This document shows positions 11,012 through 22,175 of a DNA stretch of 64,000 bases, one piece after another; position 1 is the first letter of the stretch, and every line of letters begins with the position of its first letter. This stretch comes from Uropetala carovei (Eukaryota > Arthropoda > Insecta > Odonata > Petaluridae), in contig JAXCHB010000267.1 of the NCBI GenBank assembly GCA_036926305.1, forward strand, positions 124,001 through 188,000, written 5' to 3'. The notes beneath the pieces are model-generated. The model was not told the DNA's origin and made no database searches. It worked only from the letters and a program-made list of their open reading frames with translations. Made by a program: the position numbers and the translations under genes.

Positions 11012-12649
11012 TAGTTTTAATTTTCTATGATATTATTGTTCTTGGTACGTTTTTCTATCAATTCTGTATCCACACGTATGCCATATTACCAGTGAGGGAA
11101 GAATAAAAACTTGCTAAACTTTTATCTAAGAGAACACAGTCATAGCAATATAGCAGATTCCTTTAATTTGTCGCTAATAGAGTTAAATCGCATTTTTATA
11201 TAATTTAGCTTACTTAAAGAAACGGCGATAAAGATTTAATCCGCGTAAGAAAAATTAGCATAATATTTGCATATAATTTTGTAGATTGACGTTGATGGCC
11301 CTGGAAAAAATGGCCGAGCTGCGCTTTACGCCATTTCACGCTCGAGAGAGTAACATTTAAAAATTAAGAATCATAAAAAAGTGCTTTAACCTCATTTTTT
11401 ATAGAAAAAATCCACTCAGCTTGAGTGGTGGGAAAGAGTCTCCGCAAATTAAGGAGGAATAAAGCGAAACAAACCAGAATAGAGAGAATTGGAGGGAAAG
11501 GTATTTGGTAGGAGAGGTTGGGAGGGAAGAGGGGGAGGGGGGGATACCCGAAGAGGGAGAGAGGGGAGGGAATGAGACGGAGACCCGGGTGTCGCTGGTT
11601 TTGTTCAGGGTCCCCTCCCCTTCCCATTTACCCATTCTGTCGCGCGCACACACCCACACGCCCTTCTGGAACTTTCCTTCCGAAAATTCCCCTCTCTTTC
11701 GTCTCTTCCTCTCTCTGTCTCTCTCTCTGTCTCTGTCTTTCTCTTTCGCAACAGAGACTAGAACTTAAACTAGCGAATCATGATAAGCTTCTCTTCCACT
11801 CTCTTTCTCTATATTTCTCCTCATATCTCTCTCTCTCTCTCTTTCTTCTCCCAGTCCTCTCTTTCTATCGTCCACGTAAATCTATGCCCGGTTTTGTGAT
11901 ACATAAAAACCCATCAAGTGCAATTGTCTTTTTTTTAATGACTCGTCGTTTTGTGGCTTTTGAATTGGACAGGTGTTCCGCAATACGACGTATGGGTTCC
12001 AATTTTTCCGGCGATTATATTAGCGTTGAAGGGCGACGCGAAGGGCGCCATTAATCTGGTTATTCTTGCCAGAACCTATTATTCTCGTTTTTTTGATTAA
12101 AATTTCCATCCTGGCTCAGCTGAGCTTCGGCAGCAGATTGTTTAACTTCTGTTGAGAAATTTAATTTGATATTTGGAAGTGATAAATTAAGCATTTTAAA
12201 TTTAAGTGAATAGTTTTATGAAGTATCTATAGCCGATTTATTTCAATAAAATGAAATATCTTCTAAGTTTACAGTATTTTCTTGGAGTGACTTTTAATGC
12301 GATATGTGAGATTTTTTTATAATATTCGAGTGAAGCTAGGTTTAGGCGCCGAGAACGTAGTTTGGTTGTAGAATATTGTAAATGCATACGTTACGTCAGA
12401 ATATTATGCACTAAAACCTGTTTAATGCTCGCAGCAAACGTAAATATAAAAACTCTGATTTCCACAATATAGATAATGTCATTGAAGAGATAAAATCGCA
12501 AGCATTTAGGACTTAATACTGCCATTTTTGTTAGAATAAAATTAAAAACTTTACATTCGCTCCAATAAAATAAAGTTGAAGAGTTTTGTTAATTATAGAA
12601 ATTTTCAGTTCCAATTTAGTTGCGTTTCTTTAGAAACATTTATCTAAGT
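11012..12649. other. Intergenic DNA with a purine-to-pyrimidine strand switch
   Basis: From about 11410 to 11590 the plus strand is mostly A and G with G-runs (GGGGGAGGGGGG). From about 11600 to 11860 it switches to C/T with CTCTCT arrays. The long open frames across it are produced by the biased composition and translate to low-complexity Ser/Leu/Arg text. Nothing else is recognisable in the flanks. Confidence 0.6.
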
Positions 12650-12934
12650 CAGGGGTTCCAAAACTTTGTGAATCCACGGAATCCATATGTTCAAAGATTT
12701 TTCCTCTTCGAGCCCTATTTAATAGGTGGTAAAATTAACCTTATGATTATTGTAATTTTTATTTACGTAGCTTATGTATCTTACAGCATACAGTTTGCAA
12801 GTGAAGCTCATGTTTCCTGATTTAAAAATAAGAAAAGGAAGAACGTATAGGGCCTCTTCCAGTGTCTATCACGGAACTCCTTTTAGCTCCTGCGGAACCC
12901 TTATTTTCCACGGTACACAGTTTGAAAAAACTTG
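12650..12934. mobile_element. hAT-type MITE, 285 bp
   Basis: The left end is CAGGGGTTCCAAAACTTTG. The right end, read inverted, is CAAGTTTTTTCAAACTGTG. CAGGGGTTC is a frequent hAT start. The flanking 8 bases, ATCTAAGT at 12642-12649 and CTATAAGT at 12935-12942, match at six of eight positions, the size expected of a hAT target duplication. No transposase is present. The outer zones share CCACGG words in inverted order. Confidence 0.7.
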
Positions 12935-13211
12935 CTATAAGTGTTTAACCATTCGGCATCAGTCGGACCTATAAGGTCAATTTCGATATTGGTCTGTTTA
13001 GGGCATTATAATTAGCACACATTTGTAAATTCTCATACTATAAGAAAAACGATAGACCCGCTGATATGCCAAGTTGACAAGGGTGAAGAGCCGCAACCTG
13101 AGGAGAAAGAATGCTAACATTGTGCAAAGTAAAATGAGCGCCGATTGTTATATATGTTGAGAAAATTTAGTTGAATCATGCATTGCGTTAAGTTTATAAG
13201 CATATTACAAA

Positions 13212-13600
13212 CTAGCAGAAATACCAGACGTTTCCCGGGGAAATTTTGTTAAACTCCGATAGGAATTGTAGATGATACATTGTATTTAAGAATTCAATCG
13301 ACTGCAGTTTTGAATAAAACGGGCAGAGAGAAACAAAAACCGCCTATGAATTATTGACCTTCTCCTTAGTGCCCCCTATTATCGTGCCAAATTTGGTTGG
13401 AATCGGTTAATTGTGGGCGTGCATAAAGGAATAGACAGAAAATTGGCCGCCATTTTAAAAGAAACGGACATACGGACACATACAACCCTTTAACCTTCCC
13501 CTTGGTGTCCCCTACAATCATGCCAAATTTGATCGGAATCGGTTGAGAAATATTGGCGTATACAAAGGAACAGACAGACAGAGTTACTAAAATATAGTGA
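13212..13600 (-). mobile_element. Helitron 3' end and internal repeats, same family as 35005-35602
   Basis: On the minus strand the element ends TTTCTGCTAG directly before T, with CCCCGGG just upstream: the CTRR terminus and GC-rich hairpin of a Helitron. Moving inward it matches 35430-35602 in order: TAGATGATA, GAATTC, AAACGGGCAGAGAG, and CCAAATTTG.T.GGAATCGG. The CCAAATTTG..CGGAATCGG block occurs twice inside (about 13388 and 13523). The 5' end (TC) was not located, so the boundary near 13600 is approximate. Confidence 0.72.
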
Positions 13601-16218
13601 TGGAGATATAGTACATACGTACGTCATCCAGAATACAAACACACTAGGGTGAAGGAGGAATATACCCATTCCGTTCTATTTTTCATCATCAGCTTTCGAA
13701 TATTCAGAAGAATGCTCCAAAAGGGTGAATTGCCTTTTGCCTACCGAAAGGCTAGCAAAATTAAAAAACCCAGAATTTGCGGAGCCTTGCCGTGGCTCTT
13801 CCTTAACACTCGCCGCGCTGGTGTTGAAAAATGTTTCAGTTACGTCATATCATAAACTCAAGTACATATATGGTAATGGAGTTGAAGATAAAAAAAAGGC
13901 ACGCAAGACACACACCTACAGAGAATATGAGACCGTAGAGATACAATTTAAGTTGCATGCAGATGAAAGGTTATGTTTGGGAAATGTTAACGTTGAAGAA
14001 ATATTTTTTTACAATTACAGGTTGTATTTCCTTTTTAAGAATATATTGATATTGCAAAAATATTACAAAAGTTACGGGAGGGATAAAAACAAAAATAAAT
14101 CTTCACTCTTCAAACATGAAAAACATATTTGGAGGATGGGAAAAAGACCTTTTTTTCAAGAGTTCTGCGATGATGTATGAGGGCGAGTCAAAAAGTATCC
14201 GCAATGTATTTATTTAAACTCACATAATTAGATTAATAGAGTTCAACTAAGGTTTTATGAACACGGTAATAAAACGCCGAAAAGCATAATTAAACTCAAT
14301 AAAACTGACGCTTTATCTGACATTAAGCGTATTTTGTCAAATTTAACTTTGTTGGCCAAATTAAGAGAAATTGTACTAAAGTATTAAGCCTTGATGAAGG
14401 TAACGATTGGGTTAGTATTAAAAATGATTAAGATTAAACAGGAAAATATTGTGTTTACAAGGTGAAACGCAGTGTATTGAATGCTGTGCTTAATGTTCTC
14501 AAGCACCTTTTACCACTTTTCCTCTTCATTTCTCTCTCTCTCTCTCTCTCCACCATTCTCTTTCTTCACCTCTTTTGTCTCCCTCCCTCTCCTTCTCTTT
14601 ATTCTCCCTCGTACCGTTTTTCACTTCGTCTCTCTCTCTCCATACTTTCACTTAAGGAAACCTGCTTGGATTAAACTTTGGAACATGAGAGCGCAACGAT
14701 CTCCTTTAAAGCGAGAAAATAAAATAAATAACTTCAACTTAAACAACAAAAATATTCTTTGAAAACAGACATTTTCCTTAACGTAAAGAAAACAGTTTAA
14801 GCCCCGTCTTTTTTAACGTAATATAGTTCACGTCGAGCAAATCATGTGTATCGTAGTTAAACAGTAATTTTTCGGGCGAATTCCAACAGTTTTAGCTCAT
14901 TAAACTTTAATCATAATGAAAATTAGAGGAGAAACCTCCAAATAACCATATAAATATATTTTTTAAAGAAAAATAATACACACTGGTTTATGGGGATTTA
15001 CTCCACGCCAGTGACCAAACATATACCTACACAATCTCACACACTCCGGGTTTAGGGAGAATTACTTATTATTTATTATTATTATTTAATCATAATATTT
15101 TTTCTTTTTCTCTTTATATTTTCCTCTAAAGAATTATTTTGAAGTATCAAATATTTTAAATTGTAGAAATACCGATTTCATACGAACTTAAGCTTTTAAA
15201 ACTTGTATTTTCCTCATCTATAAGTTAACAATTTAAAATTACTGTATATTTTCTACGCAGTATGAAAAAGTCTCAAGGATAAAGAATAAAGTATTCATAT
15301 AATTGATTGATTTTTTCGAAAAATTTCAATGCAACATCTACCTTTAAATAAAATACGGGAGTCGTCTTTAGTTTCATTTGAATTTGTATTGGAAGCCTAA
15401 TGACAGTCAATTATGTTGCCTTAGGACGAGAGAAATACTTCATAATTTTCTAAAGTAAAATTTTAGTGTTTGCATATCTTAATTAGAATTTTTTAGTCAA
15501 TATGATTTACGAGTTAATTAAAAAGGAACCAACGATCATATCATATCGCTCGTATTTGATAAAAGATAATAGTATCTACGACATCCTATAATAATCGACG
15601 ATCGATGTGAATTTTAAATGTGTACGTTATTAATTGATAAAATTGTTATGAAAATATACATTTAATCCCTCTTTCACTAGACATCTTAATCCCTTATGTG
15701 TCAAATAAGCTGCTGTGTTAAACTTCAGCCTAAGTTTTCAAATTATTTCGGTAATCCTGAAATCCTGCCTTTAGCTCTTTATCCTATAATAGCGAAGGTT
15801 GGCTATGTAGAGACTTCTATGTTAAAAGCACTCTTGCGCTGTAGATAGTAAGATATACAACTATCATTATTAATTAAATTAACGGAATAAATAAAAATAA
15901 GCCAAAAGGCAATTATTAAAGTTTAAGTATTTTAAATCAATATTTTAATTTGGATTGAAGAAAATGTGTTTATAAACGGCGATGTATACGGTTTTATAAA
16001 ATAAAGTTAACAGCGTATGAGAGTCATTTTAATTTTAATCTTTCTAAAAAAAAATCGCGTACCGCCTTAATTTAGGAGATGTTATATTTTACTGAAATTT
16101 GTTGAGCAAGAAATGCATCTTCGTTGGTCACGCTGTGAAAGTCCTTCCTTAGCCTGTGTAGAAAGCTAGACTAACTTCCTACCACACTTTGCCTATTGCG
16201 TGCTCGTTTCCCGGAATG
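13601..16218. other. AT-rich intergenic DNA, no gene seen
   Basis: It includes a pyrimidine tract at about 14520-14645 (CTCTCT and TCTCCCTC runs) and a TTA/TTAT-rich patch at about 15062-15090. The word GAGGGCGAGTCAAAAAGTA at about 14178 resembles mariner-type ends, but no partner was found. The open frame at 13725-14180 is Lys/Asn-rich and matches no protein I know. Confidence 0.5.
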
Positions 16219-18181
16219 GGACAGTTCGACACGACGCGACGGGTTCGCCGACGGAACCATTCGGCGATGGGACTATACGGCACCCGACAGTTCGGCGACA
16301 GCCGTGTTCTGCACGGCACAGTTCCAATATATTTTAGAGGGAATGGCGTCATGATAATATTAATATTACAACAATTATCTTAACGTGGATGACAAATTCA
16401 CCGAATCTATAACGTTTAAATGAAAATTACTATTCTTAAACTAAAATATATTTAAATAAACTTTCGTGAGAAAAAGTACACGATAAAATTATACGATGAA
16501 AAATCACCGGATGATATGCACAATGGTTTGCACAATTAATTATATTAATGTTAATTTAATACAAATGTTACCGTTAAGTCAAATTAGCTGAGTTCATTTT
16601 ATCGAACCAATATATACTGTTAAAAAAAATGATTATATTTTTAAATAACTGCTTTCAAATTTACTTTCATGAGAAAACGTTCACAATATACAACTACATA
16701 TTAAGTTAACGAGGTGTAGAACAAAATATCCTTGCGAACCAGAGAACTAATCGATTTCGTATAAGTGTACCACAATTTTTCGTCGTGATCGAAAGAAAAG
16801 TAAAACATAACAAACTGCTATTATATCCTTTTAATTAGAAACATTATAAAATAACGAGAGAAAATTAGGAAATTATTAACTGTTTCACGATGATATGGCT
16901 TCTCTAATTCAAAAGGTATAAATTTTAAGCGGGCAGATGTATACAAATATGTATTATATTTTATTTTGAAGTGGATTCATGATTATATATTTTAGAGTAA
17001 TCTCGCGTGATAACTTACAAAGGAAATGTAATGGACGGATATTTCCACAGCTATTGAAGCCATAAGAAGCTGCTACTGAACTTATTTTTAAAGTTTAAGT
17101 TCCTGTTTATTATTTTTGATTTGGTAATTGGAATATCGAAATTATTAGGATCTAAATTAGGCGTCGAGCAAAATCGGAAAAATATTTACTAGGTATTAAC
17201 TTCTGAAATATTGAGCAATTATATTTGTTTTCATCGATAAATTATTCGGCTGTATTGGGAATTAGTTAATTCGGTGTGAAAAAGTCAGTGTAAGCAAATG
17301 TGCTTGAAAATCATATAGAATATCGTATTCACTTGCAAAATGAAGTAATCTAACTTGTGAATTTGTGTCTTCTGCTTTAACTTTAGTTCTGACATTAATG
17401 ATGAAAGATATCTTAAGATAAGTTACTGAAGTTGTAACTGATAATTAAAGTTAAAGTTTGTTGCTGGTATTTACATAATGCTCATCGTAATGGGACGCTT
17501 TTCTACAAGAATGTCTGCTCCTTGATTTACTGAAGAAGATTTACTGAAGAGGTATAAGTGAATTATGTTATACTTCATGTAAAACGATTGGAAAAAAAAC
17601 TTTTGTAAATATGGTGATAGGGTATTGAGGGGGGAATATAAGTCAACTTAGTTGTATTCTTTTGAGTTGTAACTGTTGTTTTACATACTAACAGGATTAC
17701 AATAATACATGCCCAAAAAGATCACTTATTTTATGTAATTTCTAAAATTTTTCACATGTAATGTATAATAACAACATTGATTTTATAATATAAACAGTTC
17801 GTCAAGGAATTTGTTGCTTTTGTGCTTGCTTGATTTGATTTACAAAATGATTTAATCAATAGATAAATTAACATTAATATAATTAATTGTGCATATCATC
17901 CGATGATTTTTCATCGTATAATTTTTATCGTGTACTTTATCTCACGAAGGTTAATTTAAATCTGTTTTTGTCTAAATATTGTCATTTTTATTTAAACGTT
18001 ATAGATTCAGTGAATTTAAGTCATTCACGTTAAGATAATTGTAATAGTAATATTATCATGACGCCATTCTCTCCTAAATATGTTGGAACTGCTGTCGCCG
18101 AACTGCCCGGTTCGAATAGTCCCATCGCCGAATAGTCCGTCATCGAAACGGTGGTGCCGAATCGGTCGTGCAGAACTGTCC
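16219..18181. mobile_element. Unclassified element with terminal inverted repeats over 300 bp
   Basis: The left 340 bases (16219-16557) match the inverted right end (17864-18181) along their whole length, with scattered changes and small gaps. Both arms start GGACAGTTC and carry a GC-rich outer zone of repeated TTCGGCGA.GG words (CGGCGATGGGACTAT is present in both arms). They then continue through GCGTCATGATAATATTA, ATCTATAACGTTTAAAT, AGTACACGATAAAAT and GATGATATGCACAA. The 1.3-kb middle is AT-rich with no transposase. A diverged inner echo of the arm (TTTACTTTCATGAGAAAACG) lies at about 16660. No clear target duplication is visible. A long-TIR MITE or foldback-type element fits; the superfamily is unknown. 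Confidence 0.85.
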
Positions 18182-20340
18182 TAAGCCCCGTCTTTCCTGC
18201 CCTAAGGTAAGGGAGACTTGGACGCTATGTTAATTTTTATTTTCAGAATTTAACGACACTATATTATTTAGTCAACACTTAATTAGAGGGAGAATGATTT
18301 TCATATCTCTTATGTAAAGATGAAGCTTTATAAATATATTTTTCGTTTAGGTAACGTCACTTTCCTTTTTAGATAAAATAAGAACGTTGAGAGCGAAAAT
18401 CTCGGAGACGAAAAAATAACTACCCGGAGCATAAACAAACAGCCTGGGAAGCCCTTGAATCAACGTCGTTTTTGGCCTAAGTGTGTTTTCTTGACGGCGA
18501 CAAGAAAAGTTTCTCTCTGAGGATGTTATCCTTAAAGAGGGAGCGATAGAGGATGTGAGAGAGAATGAGATTTATAGAGGATGAGAAAGAGAGAGAGGAT
18601 TTAGTTGTAGAAGAGGAGAAACTTTCGGTCGAGGGAGGCGCTTACTGGTTGCAGGTGTTTCCGGCGAGGGCAGGAAGGGAATGGGATTCGGTTTTGTGGC
18701 AGTTAAAGATTAATGCGGTGTCCGCGGAGGCAAATGGAAGTCAATTGGATCAGTCTCTCAAGGGATAGGGTGTAGCACCAGTCTCTATCGGATTTCGGTA
18801 GGATTAAATGCACGGCTGTGCCTCGGTGTAAATGATAATTCTCCCGCGCTCGCTAACTTCGAATGGGAAGCATATTAACAAATGATATCGCGTATTATCC
18901 AAAAAGACGCGAAAGAGAGGTAAGCTACGCGAACTTGTATCTGTCGTAGGTCGTTAATGGAAAGAAATAGAACGAACGAAGACCTATCTGATAGAATCCG
19001 AACTTAAAATCACTTTAGCTTTGCTTTGTTTACGAAAAGTACTCCCGTAATTGTTTAAATGAATTCCTTTAAATCTTAAGAAGAAAGTTTATGTGTGGAA
19101 GATAAAAATACATACCAAGTCGTCGAATAATTGGAACATATCTTTCAATACATTTGCCAAAAAATTTTACATTTGACAGGCTTCTCTAGATCTGATCCAA
19201 TTCGGCTTCTTTTTTTTTGAGGACACATCAAAAATATTGTCTATTCTGTCATAATTTGTGATTTGGAGCACTTTAAAGGAAGGAATCACAGGCCCTATTG
19301 CAACTCCTATTCCATACATGCTGAATCTAGTATGGACGTATATTGAATATCATCCGGATGTTACCGAGCGACAGACGGCGCCTGCATCGAAGTCTATTGA
19401 AAATGATTAGTAAACTGATATTTTTATGAAATTTATGAAAAACACGTTATAAGTCAGTTATTTCATTAAATGTAACATTTAAAGAAATGGACATTCTTTT
19501 TCGACGACCAGGTATACAGTAAAGTTTTAAAATCTTTTACTCCACATATTTTGAGCTCAGGTAATACAAAAATCAATTTAGACTTGCTGCGCATTTTCAA
19601 ATCCGACCAATTTCGTTTCTAGGTGAGAATATTTCGCGTCGCCGCTGGGAACTTGGCGGCGATTGTTAAAATTGAATAATGTACCCGGAGATGTAATCAC
19701 CGATTTCAAAGACCTTTTGTTTCTGAAACATTCCCTGAAATCGCTCCTTTCTGCTCGCGTCCTCCATTTCGCGAATGATTTTCTTTTCCTTTCAAAATCC
19801 ACGTTACTTTAATTGGAGAAAATGAGGTCAGTCCCTTGGAGTTTACTCCTTCCCGCAAAAAAAAAAATGTAAAATAATCCCGGAAAAATCGCCTTCTCTC
19901 CCATTCCAAGAGCAATGCGCATTTGAAGCCAGCCTCTAATGAAACTGTCTACCTTCATCAGTCCGTTTCCCTCCATCTCTCTCCCCTCCTCCTACTCCTC
20001 TTCCTCACCTCTACCTCCATTATAAAACATCTCCCTCCATCATCTCCTTAGCTCCTTCCTAAATATTTTACGAATAGCCATCATCCGTGCTCCGCGAATG
20101 AAGACACTACTCGCTCTTACCTAACGCCCGCTACACTTTACTACGTTCAATTTTTAGAGCTAAAAAAAACAAGATGTATATATCTTACTCTCTCTCGCTC
20201 TTTGATGTAGACTTTGAATGGAAACTTCACTTCTGAGAATTGAAATCCTCGCGTTCTTGTTCTGCGTTACCCGAGCTGCTGTTTTTATCACGCTTAAAAT
20301 TCCGTCTCAGATTTTCGAGGCGAGAGCTCATGTTTTTACT
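18182..20340. other. Intergenic DNA, no gene seen
   Basis: Mixed composition with no recognisable protein or RNA. The right flank of the long-TIR element (TAAGCCCCGTCTTT at 18182) also occurs at about 14796, which may be chance or a short shared repeat. The 18565-18768 frame lies in a GAGAGAG-rich stretch and looks spurious. Confidence 0.5.
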
Positions 20341-20570
20341 GCCCTCATACCTCCTCCTTCTCCCCTTCTCCCTTCTCCCCCAACCCTCTTCTCTCCTCCT
20401 CCACTTCCCCTCTTATCACCGCCAAACCTGGCCTTCTCCCACTTTCCATCCCTTCATTTCTCTCTCCTCTCTCTCTCCTCGCTCCCTCTCCACCCTCTTC
20501 TCCTCCCCTTCCACTTCGCTCTCTGCCCCATCCCATCTACCTCCCTATCTCACTGTCTCTCTTCCTCGTC
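20340..20570. repeat. Polypyrimidine tract, about 230 bp
   Basis: The plus strand is almost only C and T (CTCCTCC, CTTCTCCC and CTCTCTCC runs) with a few A/G interruptions. The several overlapping open frames here are composition artefacts made of Ser, Pro and Leu. Such tracts recur through the window and can form triplex-like DNA. Confidence 0.85.
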
Positions 20571-20704
20571 CTGTGCTTTAATTAACCGCGTATGCTGAAA
20601 TCCTTTCAAAAAACTGCCATAAAATACACAAGCACAAAAGCGCGCTTTATTTGCTGAAAATTTGAAGCATGAAAAGGAGGTGAAAAGGCTCGAAAATAGG
20701 TGCA

Positions 20705-20792
<88 letters not shown>
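20705..20792 (+). repeat. Compound microsatellite (TG)5 (TA)27 (GA)12
   Basis: Five TG units at 20705-20714 run into 27 TA units at 20715-20768, then twelve GA units to 20792, with no interruption. Length is probably polymorphic. Both flanks are single-copy-looking. Confidence 0.97.
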
Positions 20793-20793
<1 letters not shown>

Positions 20794-21730
20794 GCCGACG
20801 TGTGGATGAATTAAACGCCTGCAAAAAAAGACGCGGCCGTGCCGGGTGAAAAAAATGGTTGGGAGATTTGATCGCACTGGAAGGGTGTCTGAGTTGCGAG
20901 GCTCCCAGGCCGTTGTAAATAAAAATACATAAATTAATAAATAAGAGAATGATGAGTCGCTTGGAGAAACATGGTGTTTAGAAAAACCCATGCCTTTTAG
21001 TCTGTTTTGCCAAAACATCGGAGTCAACGTGTCACGTGCACGCGGTAAGCTCGTTAGCACGTTTCATCTGTTTCTACTTTTTATTTTTGTTGTCTCTTTA
21101 GTTAGTGCAAAATATTTTGACGAATGTCTGAAAATATCCGGCGGTTATATGTAATTTGTTTGATGGATTTTGTTCATTCGTGTCTAATCAAATGAAAATT
21201 ATTGTTCACGAGGTGTATGAAAATAATAAAGGGAAATTAAATATCCATCTTTGCAGAGTGTCACGTAAAATTCCAATTGACAAATTAATTTCATCCCAGA
21301 TTTCGATCATTAATTTTTGGGTTTCTTTATTTCTGTCCAAGAAATTACGGGGATAGGCGGGCGAATCCTGCAACGATTTAATTAGCTGTGATTATGAAAT
21401 GAGTTTCCCTTCGCCATACAGTCCAGCAACATTTACGTTTTCTTCGTCGAAAGTACAAACATATTCCTCTCTTTCCTTTTCCCTCTCATTCCTACCTCTG
21501 TCATGCAAACTCTCTCCCTCTGGGTCTCGTAACTAACTATTCACGGTTCTTTCTTCTCACATTCCTTTCATGGCCCAGTTGATATGGTTGAGAGGGATTG
21601 CGTCACGGATCTGAGTACTGTTTTGTTTTCCCCACTTGGTACGTTCATATAAGTTACGAAACCATATATGTATTAAAAAATATACTCGAATAAAATTTTT
21701 TATCTAGGAATTGTTTCTGGGCGTGAATAA
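20793..21730. other. Intergenic DNA, no gene seen
   Basis: No recognisable gene. A CTCTCTTTCC-type pyrimidine patch lies at about 21465-21525. Confidence 0.5.
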
Positions 21731-22175
21731 TCTACATACTATGTATATTTTAAGGAATCTGTTTGTATGTTTTTCATAGAACTCCTAAACGAGAAAATCT
21801 AGAAAAACCAAATTTGGTACAATTCTACCTTACATCCTATATTAGTGAAAGGTCAAGGTTTCGTTTCTTTCCGTCGCTTTGATTCGAAATGGCGAACGAT
21901 TTAATCATCCAACGTCACGTATTTTGCCGCGTCCTACAACTGAAACACACGGATGAGTTTATACTATTTTTAATTTGAACTTTAAAATTACTTAAAATCA
22001 GGGTACTAAGACGGAACTTGAACCCAGAAACGGAGATAAAGCTAAAGTTTAATTTTCCTAACGTCGAAATTCAAATACGAGCCGAATTTGTCTGAAATTA
22101 AGGTTTATACTACAAAATTTGAAGTTTTTTGGACAAAATTTTTCCTTACCATGACAACCCAGTTGTTATGAATTT
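21731..22175 (+). mobile_element. Truncated Helitron, same family as 34090-34883
   Basis: It begins A|TCTACATACTATGTATATTTT, the A|TC start of a Helitron. It then follows the minus-strand reading of the 34090-34883 element: GTTTGT, GAACTCCT, CAAATTTGGTA, TTCGAAATGGCGAACG, ACGTCACGTATTTTGCCGCGTCC, CTTAAAATCAG, and finally TTACCATGACAAC. Similarity fades after about 22175 and no CTRR end follows, so the 3' part is lost. Confidence 0.78.

Noticed and set aside
11364..12054. Several overlapping frames of 86 to 178 codons
   Set aside because: They are low-complexity Ser/Leu/Arg/Gly text made by purine and pyrimidine tracts, open on both strands with no domain.
13725..14180. 151-codon frame
   Set aside because: No recognisable motif, Lys/Asn/Tyr-rich as expected from AT-rich DNA, and no splice or promoter context.
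14178..14205. Mariner-like terminus GAGGGCGAGTCAAAAAGTA
   Set aside because: A solitary word without inverted partner or TA duplication.
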